DNA from: Streptomyces niveus
GTDB lineage: Bacteria; Actinomycetota; Actinomycetes; Streptomycetales; Streptomycetaceae
NCBI RefSeq assembly: GCF_002009175.1
Contig: NZ_CP018047.1
Location: 7,803,001 to 7,867,000 of the forward strand
DNA: 64,000 nucleotides
Direction of reading: 5' to 3'
A program made the position numbers and the translations under genes. Below the pieces are notes generated by a model. That model did no database searches. It was not told where the DNA came from and worked only from the letters and a program-made list of their open reading frames with translations. Below are positions 48,617 through 57,162 of this stretch, piece after piece. Each line of letters starts with the position of its first letter. Position 1 is the first letter of the stretch.

Positions 48617-50589
48617 CGCTCCGCCCCGTCGCTGACGTCGCCTTCGCCGGACGTTCCGCCGACCGCGCCATCGGACGCCGGTTCCTCGAACGCCGCGCGT
48701 CGCTCCTGTGCCGCGCGCAGCCGCCCGACGTCGAGCTTCGGCGCGCGGTCGAAGCGGTAGACCCCGTTCTGTTCCTGGAACACGTCGGTCAGCTGCGTGT
48801 AGCAGTAGCCGAACATGTGCGGATCGTCGAGCAGTACGGCGGTGAGCCCGGCGAAGCGCTGCTGGAACTCCTCCTCCGTACGCGGGCGTTGCCCGTAGCC
48901 CCACGAGACGCTGCGGTCGGCGTCGTCCGCCGTGGCCTCGTTCTCCGGGCCGTCGCGGTGGGCGGCGGCCTCTTCCGGGTTCCACCAGATGCCGCCGAAC
49001 TCGCTGCAGAAATAGGGCTGTCCGCGGTACGGGAGCGACCACACGGCGTCCGTGTCCCGCTCGTCCGGGTTGATGAACGGTGCGTCCTTGTCCAGGCCCG
49101 CCATCCGGGCGCGGAAGAGAGCCGGGTCCTGTTCGTAGCTGTGCGAGTCGTACACGTCGGTCTCGGCGACCCGGTGGGAGTAGCCGGACGCGTCGATGAC
49201 GGGCCGTGAGCGGTCGGCGGCCTTCGTCGCGAGGAACATCGACCGGGTGACGTCGTCCAGGACGGTCTGCCGGTCGTGGAGCTTCTGATGGGTCTCGTTG
49301 AGCGGGCACCAGCCGACGATCGAGGGATGGGAGTAGTCCCGTTCCAGCGCCTCCAGCCACTGCGCGGTGTATCCGGCGGTCGGCCGCTGGTTGTCCCTGG
49401 TGGTGGCCCCGCCCGCGCAGCCCCAGTCGCCGAACTCGCCCCAGACCAGATAGCCCAGCCGGTCGGCGTGGTGCAGGAACCGCTCCTCGAAGACCTTCTG
49501 GTGCAGCCGGGCGCCGTTGAAGCCGGCGGCGAGCGAGAGTTCGATGTCCCGTACGAGGGCGGCGTCGTCGGGCGCGGTCATCAGCCCGTCCGGATACCAG
49601 CCCTGGTCGAGTACGAGCCGCTGGAAGACGGGGCGCCCGTTGAGCAGCAGCCGTTTGCCGTCGATGGCGACCGAACGCAGTCCGGCGGTGCAGACGGCGG
49701 AGTCGCTCACCCGTCCCGCCGCGTCCACCACCTCGATCAGCACCGAGTAGAGATACGGATCGCGCGGACTCCACGGCCTGCGCCGGCCGGCGGGGACGGC
49801 CAGCACCATGCGGGGCGCCAGATCGAGATCGGCGGGTACGTCGGCACGTACGACGGCGTCGCCGTCCGCGTCGCGGAGCGTGGCCCGTACCCGGTACCCC
49901 GGCCGGTTGGCGGAGAGCGGCAGTTCGAGGTGGAACGCGCCCGAGCCGAGGTCCGGGGTGATCCGCGGCCGGCGCAGATGGACATCGGCGACCGGCTCCA
50001 TCCACACCGTCTGCCAAATGCCGGTCGTACGGGTGTAGTTGCAGGCGCTGTTGGCGTACTCGACGGACTGCTTGCCGCGGGCCTGCGGACCGTGCGGGGT
50101 GTCCCTGGCGCGTACGACGATGACGACCTCGTGGCCGTCGTCGCCCGCTTCCGCGCCCCCGCCCGCGACATCGCCGAGGTCGACGGTGAAGGAGGTGAAC
50201 CCTCCGCTGTGCCGCCCCACTTCACGTCCGTCGGCCCACACCGTCGCGTCGTGGTCGACGGCGCCGAAGTGCAGGAGCACGCGCCGTCCCGCCCACCGCG
50301 CCGGGACGCGCACCGTACGCCGGTACCAGACCGCGGGATGGAAGTCGGGATCGCCGATGCCCGACAGCTCCGACTCGGGGCAGAAGGGCACGACGATCCG
50401 GCCGTCGAGCTCCTGGTGGACCAGTCCGCGTTCCAGACCGCTGTCGCCGGGGTCGAACGCGAACTGCCACGTGCCGTTGAGATTCCGCCACTCCTCGCGC
50501 ACGAAGCCGGGGCGCGGATATTCGGGTCGTGGGACGGTGTTCGACTGGTCAGACAGAGTCTCGGTGGGGCCGGTGGAGGGCTGTGGCAT
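48613..50589 (-). CDS. cytoplasmic glycoside hydrolase family 2 enzyme
   Basis: A 658-residue intracellular glycosidase without signal peptide. The sugar-binding domain (EYPRPGFVREEWRNLNGTWQFAF), Ig-like domain (about 190-310) and TIM barrel (about 310-640) are present, with acid/base Glu432 in CPLNETHQ and nucleophile Glu530 in YFCSEFGGIWW. It is a paralogue of the core of the secreted GH2 at 11978-15256. It is co-transcribed with an ABC importer, so it degrades the imported oligosaccharide. GGAG five bases upstream supports the ATG. Confidence 0.92.
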   Translation of the reverse strand: MPQPSTGPTETLSDQSNTVPRPEYPRPGFVREEWRNLNGTWQFAFDPGDSGLERGLVHQELDGRIVVPFCPESELSGIGDPDFHPAVWYRRTVRVPARWAGRRVLLHFGAVDHDATVWADGREVGRHSGGFTSFTVDLGDVAGGGAEAGDDGHEVVIVVRARDTPHGPQARGKQSVEYANSACNYTRTTGIWQTVWMEPVADVHLRRPRITPDLGSGAFHLELPLSANRPGYRVRATLRDADGDAVVRADVPADLDLAPRMVLAVPAGRRRPWSPRDPYLYSVLIEVVDAAGRVSDSAVCTAGLRSVAIDGKRLLLNGRPVFQRLVLDQGWYPDGLMTAPDDAALVRDIELSLAAGFNGARLHQKVFEERFLHHADRLGYLVWGEFGDWGCAGGATTRDNQRPTAGYTAQWLEALERDYSHPSIVGWCPLNETHQKLHDRQTVLDDVTRSMFLATKAADRSRPVIDASGYSHRVAETDVYDSHSYEQDPALFRARMAGLDKDAPFINPDERDTDAVWSLPYRGQPYFCSEFGGIWWNPEEAAAHRDGPENEATADDADRSVSWGYGQRPRTEEEFQQRFAGLTAVLLDDPHMFGYCYTQLTDVFQEQNGVYRFDRAPKLDVGRLRAAQERRAAFEEPASDGAVGGTSGEGDVSDGAER

Positions 50590-50674
50590 GGCGTCTCCGG
50601 TCAGGGACGAGGCACGGAAGAGGCACGTGAGTGGCAGCGGGGAGGCTGTGCTGACGCGTGCGGCCGGACATCGA

Positions 50675-50688
50675 TTACATCGATGTAA
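50675..50688. promoter_or_regulatory. TTACATCGATGTAA palindrome upstream of the GH2-ABC operon
   Basis: A perfect 14-bp palindrome with a central CG, plus a half-site-like GGATGTAAAT just to its right (50695-50704). It lies in the 153-bp gap between the GH51 and GH2 genes, upstream of the GH2 start. It resembles a LacI-family operator; no regulator gene is adjacent. Confidence 0.65.
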
Positions 50689-50742
50689 AACCCTGGATGT
50701 AAATAGCTCGCACAGAGGTTTCTCGTCATCGGCCGCTCATGA

Positions 50743-52242
50743 TCAGGCCAGCCGGATCACGTTCCAGGAGAGCGGGGCGAGTGTGGTGCGCAGGGTGCCG
50801 CCGGAAAGTTCGGTCCCCGACTGGGGCCGTGGCGCGACCCGTTCGGGCTCGGCGATGGTGTTGCGGGCATCGGGATCGGCGTCGTGGAGCGTGCTGTGCT
50901 CGACGATCTCGCTCACCCCCGTCCCGCGCAGGGAGACCTCCAGCGGAAGCGGCTCGGCCGTGCCCCGGTTCACCGCGAAGACCGTGACCGAGCCGTCGTC
51001 GCCCTGGACGGCGGTGGCGTGCAGCAGGTCGGTCTCCCCGTACACGCGTGTCGGATACGTCGGTGAGTCCACGGCCACCCGGAGCACCCGGCCCCGGCCG
51101 TACCGCGACGCCTGCTGGAAGGGGAAGTACGTCGTCTGCTTCCAGGCGGCGCCGCCCGGCTCGGTCATGATCGGCGCGATGACATTGACGAGCTGCGCCA
51201 GGCACGCGACGGTCACCCGGTCGGCGTGCCGCAGCAGGGCGATCAGCAGCGAGCCGAGCACGACCGCGTCGGTCACCGAGTACGCGTCCTCCAGCAGCCG
51301 GGGAGCCTCGTCCCAGCTGTCACCGGTCGGAGGCTCGTAGCGGGACTGGTACCAGACGTTCCACTCGTCGAAGGAGAGATTGACGCGTTTGCGGGACTTG
51401 AGACGGGCGCCCACATGGTCACAGGTGGCTATGACGTTCTCGATGAAGGACTCCATGTCGACGGCGGAGGCGAGGAACGATCCGCGGTCCCCGTCCTTCT
51501 CCTCGTAGTAGGCGTGCAGGGAGATGTGGTCGACCAGGTCGTACGTCTCCATGAGCACCTCCGCCTCCCACGCGGCGAACGTCTCCATGGCCTGGTTCGA
51601 GCTTCCGCACGCGACGAGTTCGACGGACGGGTCGAGCCGGCGCATGGCGCGCGCGGTCTCGGCGGCGAGCCGCCCGTACTCCCGCGCCGTCTTGTGCCCG
51701 GTCTGCCACGGGCCGTCCAGCTCGTTCCCCAGGCACCAGAGCCTGATGTCGTACGGCTCCTTCGCGCCGTGCGACCGGCGCAGTTCGGAAAGGGCGGTAC
51801 CGGCGGGGTGGTTGGCGTACTCCTGGAGGTCGAGGGCCTCGCGTACGCCGCGCGTGCCGAGGTTCAGGGCCATCATCGGGCGCGCGCCGACCTTGCCGGT
51901 GAAGTCCATGAACTCGGCGAGGCCGAAGCGGTTGGTCTCGGTCGAGTGCCAGGCGAGGTCGAGCCGGCGGGGCCGGTCGGCGACGGGGCCGACGGAGTCC
52001 TCCCAGCGGTGTCCGGAGACGAAGTTGCCGCCCGGATAGCGGATGACGGTGACGCCCAGGTCCCGTACGAGGGACAGCACGTCGCCGCGCAGGCCGGCGG
52101 AGTCGGCGGAGGGGTGGCCCGGCTCGTACACCCCGGTGTACACACAGCGGCCGAGATGTTCCACGAAGGAGCCGAAGAGACGGTCGTCGACATCGCCGAC
52201 GGTGAAGGCGGGGTCGAGGGTGAAATGGGCGGTGCGGGCCAT
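50743..52242 (-). CDS. GH51 alpha-L-arabinofuranosidase
   Basis: A 499-residue intracellular enzyme that removes terminal alpha-L-arabinofuranosyl groups. RYPGGNFVSGHRWEDSVGP opens the barrel; acid/base Glu174 is in WCLGNELDGPW and nucleophile Glu293 in LSFDEWNVWY, the expected positions for GH51. The C-terminal beta domain ends NVIRLA. No signal peptide. GAGGA upstream of the ATG is a good ribosome-binding site. It precedes the GH2-ABC operon and points to an arabinose-containing substrate. Confidence 0.95.
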   Translation of the reverse strand: MARTAHFTLDPAFTVGDVDDRLFGSFVEHLGRCVYTGVYEPGHPSADSAGLRGDVLSLVRDLGVTVIRYPGGNFVSGHRWEDSVGPVADRPRRLDLAWHSTETNRFGLAEFMDFTGKVGARPMMALNLGTRGVREALDLQEYANHPAGTALSELRRSHGAKEPYDIRLWCLGNELDGPWQTGHKTAREYGRLAAETARAMRRLDPSVELVACGSSNQAMETFAAWEAEVLMETYDLVDHISLHAYYEEKDGDRGSFLASAVDMESFIENVIATCDHVGARLKSRKRVNLSFDEWNVWYQSRYEPPTGDSWDEAPRLLEDAYSVTDAVVLGSLLIALLRHADRVTVACLAQLVNVIAPIMTEPGGAAWKQTTYFPFQQASRYGRGRVLRVAVDSPTYPTRVYGETDLLHATAVQGDDGSVTVFAVNRGTAEPLPLEVSLRGTGVSEIVEHSTLHDADPDARNTIAEPERVAPRPQSGTELSGGTLRTTLAPLSWNVIRLA

Positions 52243-52466
52243 GCGTTCCTCACCTCGGGTTCGATATCTCGGACAACGGTCGCAATGCCGGACGCGAACA
52301 AGGGGAACGTAGGCCGCGGGAAGGGTCTCGTCAACGGGGCCGAGGCGCGACTCGGGGCGGGCGGCGGTGCGGCCCGAAGTGGGGAGCGGTGCGGCCCGGA
52401 CCTGAACCGGGACACGGGCGGGCCGCGCTCCCGCGTCGCGGTGACCGGCCCGCTCCGTGCTCTGCG

Positions 52467-53042
52467 TCAGGCCCCGGTGCGGACCGTCCGCAGTGCCCTG
52501 GACCAGCTGACGAGCTGGTCGAGCGTGGTGTCGAGGGCATTCCTGTGGTGCTCGGCGGGCCTGAACTCGACGACGCCGGAGACGCTCACGAAGTCGGTGT
52601 AGAGGGAGAGCGCCACCTGGGAGCGCACGGTCGCCACCTGCAGTTCGGACATGATCAGGCGCAGATGCTCGACCGCGCGGGTGCCGCCGACGCTGCCGTA
52701 ACTGACGAATCCGGCGGCCTTGTTGTTCCACTCCGCGTAGACGAAGTCGATGGCGTTCTTGAGGGCGCCGGAGGTCGAGTGGTTGTACTCGGGCGTGACG
52801 AAGAGATAGCCGTCGAAGGAGGCCACTTTCTCCGCCCATGCCAGGGTGTGGTCCTGCGAGTACTGCCCCATGGCCGGCGGAACGATCTCGTCCAGATGCG
52901 GCAGCTTGAAATCGGCGATGTCGACGAGCTCGAACTCGGCGTCATCGCGCCGAGCGGCGATGTCATTCGCCCATTTGGCGACGGCCTCGCCGTTACGGCC
53001 CGGACGGGTGCTGCCAAGCACGATCGCGATCTTCAACGTCAT
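52467..53042 (-). CDS. NADPH-dependent FMN reductase
   Basis: A 191-residue flavodoxin-like oxidoreductase. The FMN phosphate loop is VLGSTRPGRNGEAVAKW, the isoalloxazine-binding segment is FVTPEYNHSTSGALKNAIDF, and YGSVGGTRAVEHLR follows. Members supply reduced FMN or reduce quinones, azo dyes or chromate. It stands upstream of the GH51 gene with a 224-bp gap in which I see no gene, so it is likely a separate unit. Confidence 0.92.
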   Translation of the reverse strand: MTLKIAIVLGSTRPGRNGEAVAKWANDIAARRDDAEFELVDIADFKLPHLDEIVPPAMGQYSQDHTLAWAEKVASFDGYLFVTPEYNHSTSGALKNAIDFVYAEWNNKAAGFVSYGSVGGTRAVEHLRLIMSELQVATVRSQVALSLYTDFVSVSGVVEFRPAEHHRNALDTTLDQLVSWSRALRTVRTGA

Positions 53043-53247
53043 GATCCGCTCCTGACTAGAGAGGTCAACTCATGCCCATCCTCCATGCTGATCGAACTCA
53101 CCGGCTCCCGCGAGACCGGGTAACTATCAGCCGCTACGGGGTATTTGTGCGGCGGAGTTCCTGCTTATTGGGTCATGGGGGTTGTAATTCGGCCATGTGA
53201 GCGCCTACACATCGTCTCCACAGATGTGAGGGACAGGAGCGCGGCAC

Positions 53248-54189
53248 ATGCAAGGCACGGTTGACGGGTTCAGCTACGGGGTCATCACACCGATCGCGGC
53301 TTTCGTGATGGCCTGCTTCGGGAGCGCGCTGGGACTTCGCTGCGTCACCCGCTCACTGCGGGCGGAACAGTCCTTCAAACCGGGGTGGCTGTCCCTCGGC
53401 GCCGCGTCCATCGGCTGCGGCATCTGGACGATGCACTTCATCGCCATGATGGGCTTTCAGGTACGGCGGACACCGATCGACTACGACGTCCCGATCACGG
53501 TCGCCAGCCTTGTCGTGGCGGTCCTCGTCGTCAGCGTCGGCGTCTTCATCGTGGGCTACCGGGGCAGCTCCCCGCCCATCCTGATCACCGCCGGAGTCAT
53601 CACCGGCCTCGGTGTCGCGGCGATGCACTACCTCGGAATGGCGGGCATGCGGCTGGAGGGTCAACTCCACTACGACACCACGATCGTGGCGGTCTCCGTC
53701 GTGATCGCCGTCGTCGCCGCGACCGCGGCCCTGTGGGCGGCGGTGTCCGTCCGGGGGTTCTTCCCCAGCCTGGTCGCGAGCCTCATCATGGGCGCGGCCG
53801 CGACCGGAATGCACTACACGGGGATCGCGGCGATGAGCGTGCACCTCGCCGGCGGCGCACCGCGCCCGGGAGCCTCGGGCGACTCGCTGCCGTCGGTCAT
53901 GCTGCCCATGCTGCTGGGACCGCTGGTCTTTCTCGTACTGGCTGGTGTGGTCGTCATGTTCGACCCGCTGTTGGTCCTCGGCGAGGGGGAGTGGAACGAC
54001 ACCCCCGCGAAGAAGCGCGAGTCGACCGGACCGAGCCGGACCGACGTGCCGGACCTGCCGGGCCTGCCGGGTACGACCACGGCCTCCGCGAACCCGGTGT
54101 CCGGTCCGCCGGCCTGGACGACGACAGCGAACAGGGACACCGGCGCGCGGTCGCCGGGCGAGGAATCGACGCGCCAGCGGCGCTGGTGA
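53248..54189 (+). CDS. MHYT-domain membrane sensor protein
   Basis: A 313-residue integral membrane protein with about seven helices (residues 1-235) and a soluble Pro/Thr-rich tail. Three MHYT repeats are clear: WTMHFIAMMGF, AAMHYLGMAG and TGMHYTGIAAMSV. MHYT domains are proposed to bind copper and sense O2, CO or NO. Most are fused to signalling domains; this one has none, so it is a stand-alone sensor or transport-like protein. A small inverted repeat (CACATC/GATGTG, 53208-53228) lies just before the start. Confidence 0.88.
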   Translation: MQGTVDGFSYGVITPIAAFVMACFGSALGLRCVTRSLRAEQSFKPGWLSLGAASIGCGIWTMHFIAMMGFQVRRTPIDYDVPITVASLVVAVLVVSVGVFIVGYRGSSPPILITAGVITGLGVAAMHYLGMAGMRLEGQLHYDTTIVAVSVVIAVVAATAALWAAVSVRGFFPSLVASLIMGAAATGMHYTGIAAMSVHLAGGAPRPGASGDSLPSVMLPMLLGPLVFLVLAGVVVMFDPLLVLGEGEWNDTPAKKRESTGPSRTDVPDLPGLPGTTTASANPVSGPPAWTTTANRDTGARSPGEESTRQRRW

Positions 54190-54191
54190 CG

Positions 54192-54980
54192 TCAACTGCC
54201 TTTGATTTCACCGCCGTTCCGATCGTTTTCACCGTTCCCGGCCGTCGGCTCGACCGGTTCCACCGCCCAGACGCGCTCGGCGCGCAGCGGTCCTTTGCGG
54301 GCGAGCAGCATGCCGTGATCGGCGGCCAGGGGCGCGAGTTGGGAGCCGTAACAGAGCACCGCCTCACGCTTCAGGGCCCACTGGTCGTCCGTCAGCGTGA
54401 GGTCGTGCTCGACGCGCAGGACATGACGGCTCGTCATGTCCTGGTAGGCGAGCCCGCACCCGTGGCTGCGGCCGAGTGCCTGGTCGGCTCCGGCGGTCCC
54501 CCATTCGTCCAGGTGACCGGTGTAGGGGAGGTCCGCGTAGACCGAGGGCACCGCGCGGCCGAGCTTCGCGGCGACCGCCAGTGCCCGGTCGCGAACCTTC
54601 TCGTGGTCCGGCTGATTGGTGGCGATGGGAATCAACAGCAGGGCATCGGAAGGCAGTTCGGCCAGGCAGGCGTCGATAGCCGTCAGCTCGCCGCCGTCGC
54701 CGTACGGTCCGTCGGGATGGTCCAGTACGACGCTTTCGACCCCCAGGAGTTCACAGGCCCGCGCGTCCTCCGTACGGCGGGCGCGATAGGCCTCGCGCGC
54801 GGTGGAGAACCCGCAGACGCTGTCCCACCACGAGACCGGGTGATGGGAGGCGGGCTCGCCGCCGTACACCGTCACCACCGTGACAGGGCCGGGGAGCTGG
54901 CCGATGAGTCCGGCGAGCGAGAGCGCGGCGTCGTCGAAGTGCGGCGAGAGGATCACGGTGCCGGGGGCTGAGGGTGTCAT
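54192..54980 (-). CDS. PIG-L/LmbE-type deacetylase
   Basis: A 262-residue zinc hydrolase of the LmbE/PIG-L family, which usually removes the acetyl group from a GlcNAc-containing small molecule or glycolipid. The metal motif is SPHFDDAALSLAG near the N-terminus and the later His is in NQPDHEKVRDRA. No signal peptide. It is third in an operon with a NodS-like methyltransferase and a DUF1796 protein whose promoter carries a DasR site. AGGAG precedes the ATG by nine bases. Confidence 0.87.
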   Translation of the reverse strand: MTPSAPGTVILSPHFDDAALSLAGLIGQLPGPVTVVTVYGGEPASHHPVSWWDSVCGFSTAREAYRARRTEDARACELLGVESVVLDHPDGPYGDGGELTAIDACLAELPSDALLLIPIATNQPDHEKVRDRALAVAAKLGRAVPSVYADLPYTGHLDEWGTAGADQALGRSHGCGLAYQDMTSRHVLRVEHDLTLTDDQWALKREAVLCYGSQLAPLAADHGMLLARKGPLRAERVWAVEPVEPTAGNGENDRNGGEIKGS

Positions 54981-55041
54981 GGGGGTGTCTCCTCGGTTGT
55001 GGGGTGGGCCAAAGAGGTGGGTGCTATCGGAGTCGGCGCGA

Positions 55042-55743
55042 TTACGGCCGGGGACCACGCGACAGAGGTACGGCGCTGAACGCCTCGTCCCACTGGGCGT
55101 CGTCGCCCTCCCATCGGCCGGGGCTCTCGGCGACCGTCCCCCAGGTGATTCCGGTGGAGAGGAGCGCGGGGTCGGCTGGCGGCGTACGGCGCAGCCACAG
55201 CAGTGAGGACCGCTGCCCGGGGTGCGCGGTGGCGATCACCTGACGCAGCCGGTTCAGGTCCCTCGCGGTGCTTTCGTCGAAGGCGTCGTGATGGACGTAG
55301 AGCACCTTCGCCGGGGATGCGGCCAGCGCGCGCCAGCGCTCCGCGAGCGCGGTGAACTTGGCTCTGACGGAGTCGAGTTGGCGGTCGATGTCGTCCTGGG
55401 TGAGCGGGCGCCCGTCGGCCGGCCGGAAGTCGTGGAAGAAGCGGATGTCCGAGCCGCGGTCGAGGGCGCAGAGCCCGTCGCTGAACGGTTCCACCTGCCC
55501 GGGACGCAGTACGTGGGCGAAGTCGTCGGCGATGGCCTCGACCACCGACTCCAGTTCGAGGTCGAGCCAGTCGAAGAAGTGCGCCGATCCGTTTCCCGTG
55601 ATGCGGCGGAGCTGATATGTCGTCTCGCAGTGGTAGCCGAGCCCCACGCACACGTCGTACGTGTCGGCCCCGGTCGCCTCGCCCGCCCTGCCCGCCCCGT
55701 CGGCCGCCCGGGCCGGAACGGCCGGATTCGTCCGCGCCGTCAC
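55042..55743 (-). CDS. DUF1796 putative cysteine-peptidase-like protein
   Basis: A 233-residue protein matching DUF1796, a family annotated as putative cysteine peptidases. The signature is VCVGLGYHCETTYQLRRI, then SAHFFDWLDLELESVVEAI, FSDGLCALDRG and a conserved FHDF. The Cys in YHCET and later His residues could form a catalytic pair, but activity is unproven. The first ~25 residues are Ala/Arg-rich. The GTG start is five bases after the methyltransferase stop with no good ribosome-binding site, suggesting translational coupling. Confidence 0.75.
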   Translation of the reverse strand: MTARTNPAVPARAADGAGRAGEATGADTYDVCVGLGYHCETTYQLRRITGNGSAHFFDWLDLELESVVEAIADDFAHVLRPGQVEPFSDGLCALDRGSDIRFFHDFRPADGRPLTQDDIDRQLDSVRAKFTALAERWRALAASPAKVLYVHHDAFDESTARDLNRLRQVIATAHPGQRSSLLWLRRTPPADPALLSTGITWGTVAESPGRWEGDDAQWDEAFSAVPLSRGPRP

Positions 55744-55748
55744 GGCGT

Positions 55749-56924
55749 TCAGCCGGCGGTGCGTCGCAGGAGGAGCCCGTCGCTGCCGCGTTTGATTAGA
55801 TAGGCGCGGCCCGCGCAGACCGTCTCGACACGCGGCGGGACCAAGTGGACGCTCTCCACCTCCTGCCAGGTCGCCGACGCCGCGAGCCAGGGCCGTACAC
55901 GGCTGTCCATGGCGTCCGGTTCGAGGGCGACGAAGAGGTGATCGGTGGGGAGACGGTCCAGCAGGCCGAGGTCCTGGCCGTAGTAGAGCATCTCGATGAG
56001 CAGATGGGCTCCGGCGCGCGGATGCCCCTCCTCGGTGAGATCCGCGAGGTCCGAGGCGATCGCGAGATCCGCGAGATCCTTCGAAGTGACCCGGACGGTC
56101 TCCGTACCTCCCACGGCCTCCGTAAGCCGCTTCCTGAACAGCGGATTGGGCTCGGTGGCGTGCACGGCGCACCCCGCGGCGACCAGACGGTGCGTCAGGG
56201 CGCCCTCGCACGCGCCCACTTCGACCAGCGACTCGCCGGTCGCGGCGCGATGTCCCAGTACCCAGGCGGCGGTGGCGTCCAGCCGGTCCTTCTCATAGGG
56301 AGAGCTGCCGAACTCCCAGGGGTCCGCGATGGACGCGGCCTCGTCGTCCAGGCTCGCCAGCAGCGCGAAGAGCCGTTCGCGCTCCTCGGTGTCGGCGTGG
56401 AAGAAGCGTTCGGTCGCCGGTATGCGGGGCGTCTGGACGACGTACTCCGGCGACGGAGCCGTGAGCAGGTGCTCGCACGCCCGGTTCACGAAGTCGAGCT
56501 TCCCCGCGATCAGTTCACGGTCCAGCGAGTGGTCGAAGTCGCTCACGACCTGGAGATACGGCGAGTAGCCGACGGCGTGCCGCACATCACGGTCCGCGCA
56601 GCCGATCGCCGTGTCCCGGCCGACCCGGCCCCGGCTGCGCCGGTTGTCGGCCGGCGAGTGCGTCCAGACGCGCGCCTCGCGGTCGCCGGCCGCCTCGCGT
56701 ACGAGGTCCGCCAGGGAGCCGGAACCGGACGCCCCGGCCCGGTCGTCCGCCGGGCGTACATGGCCGGCGATCCGGGTGAGCCGTTCGGCCGGGCTCTGCG
56801 TCGCGGGGAAGGTGAGTGTCCGGCCGTGATCGGCGAGGACGAGGGCGGTCTCTCCGTCGGTGAGAACGGACAGGAAGTCGAGTACGGCGTCTTCGGCGCG
56901 GAGCACAACAACGATGTCGATCAC
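55749..56924 (-). CDS. NodS-like class I SAM-dependent methyltransferase with N-terminal extension
   Basis: A 391-residue protein. The C-terminal half (about 185-380) is a NodS-type methyltransferase: FGSSPYEKDRLDATAAWVLG, the SAM-binding loop SLVEVGACEGALTHRLVAAG, HATEPNPLFRKRL and LLIEMLYYGQDLGLLDRL. The N-terminal half (about 1-175) I cannot assign; the segment ending SPYLQVVSDFDHSLDRELIAGKLDFVNRACEHLL resembles sequence seen in bifunctional PIG-L/methyltransferase proteins. NodS methylates the de-N-acetylated amine of chitin oligomers, so an amine of a GlcNAc-derived molecule is a plausible substrate. The GTG start is tentative. Confidence 0.72.
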   Translation of the reverse strand: MIDIVVVLRAEDAVLDFLSVLTDGETALVLADHGRTLTFPATQSPAERLTRIAGHVRPADDRAGASGSGSLADLVREAAGDREARVWTHSPADNRRSRGRVGRDTAIGCADRDVRHAVGYSPYLQVVSDFDHSLDRELIAGKLDFVNRACEHLLTAPSPEYVVQTPRIPATERFFHADTEERERLFALLASLDDEAASIADPWEFGSSPYEKDRLDATAAWVLGHRAATGESLVEVGACEGALTHRLVAAGCAVHATEPNPLFRKRLTEAVGGTETVRVTSKDLADLAIASDLADLTEEGHPRAGAHLLIEMLYYGQDLGLLDRLPTDHLFVALEPDAMDSRVRPWLAASATWQEVESVHLVPPRVETVCAGRAYLIKRGSDGLLLRRTAG

Positions 56925-56967
56925 AGCATCGGTCCTCTGTACGGAACGGGCGGGCCGCAAGCAGCAC

Positions 56968-56997
56968 ACGTTAGGTCTAGACCACTGCGAGTGGCAA
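56968..56997 (-). promoter_or_regulatory. promoter with DasR operator (dre) before the methyltransferase-DUF1796-PIG-L operon
   Basis: On the minus strand TTGCCA (56997-56992) and TAACGT (56973-56968) are 18 bp apart. Inside and over the -10 lies AGTGGTCTAGACCTAA (56986-56971), with the core GTGGTCTAGACCT close to the known dre consensus ACTGGTCTAGACCACT. The arrangement copies that of the chitinase promoter at 17631-17659. Confidence 0.75.
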
Positions 56998-57162
56998 GAG
57001 ACTCCGCCGCCGAAGGTCATGTCTCGGCCTTTCCCGGCCCGGCTCCCTCCGCGCGGTTCACCGGCGCCCCGCGAGGCACCGGACGGCCTCGGGGTTGAGC
57101 GGGGACCGCCCTGGTGAGAGCCTTGAAGGGATACGACCCCAGGAACGAGGAGCGGACCCGCG

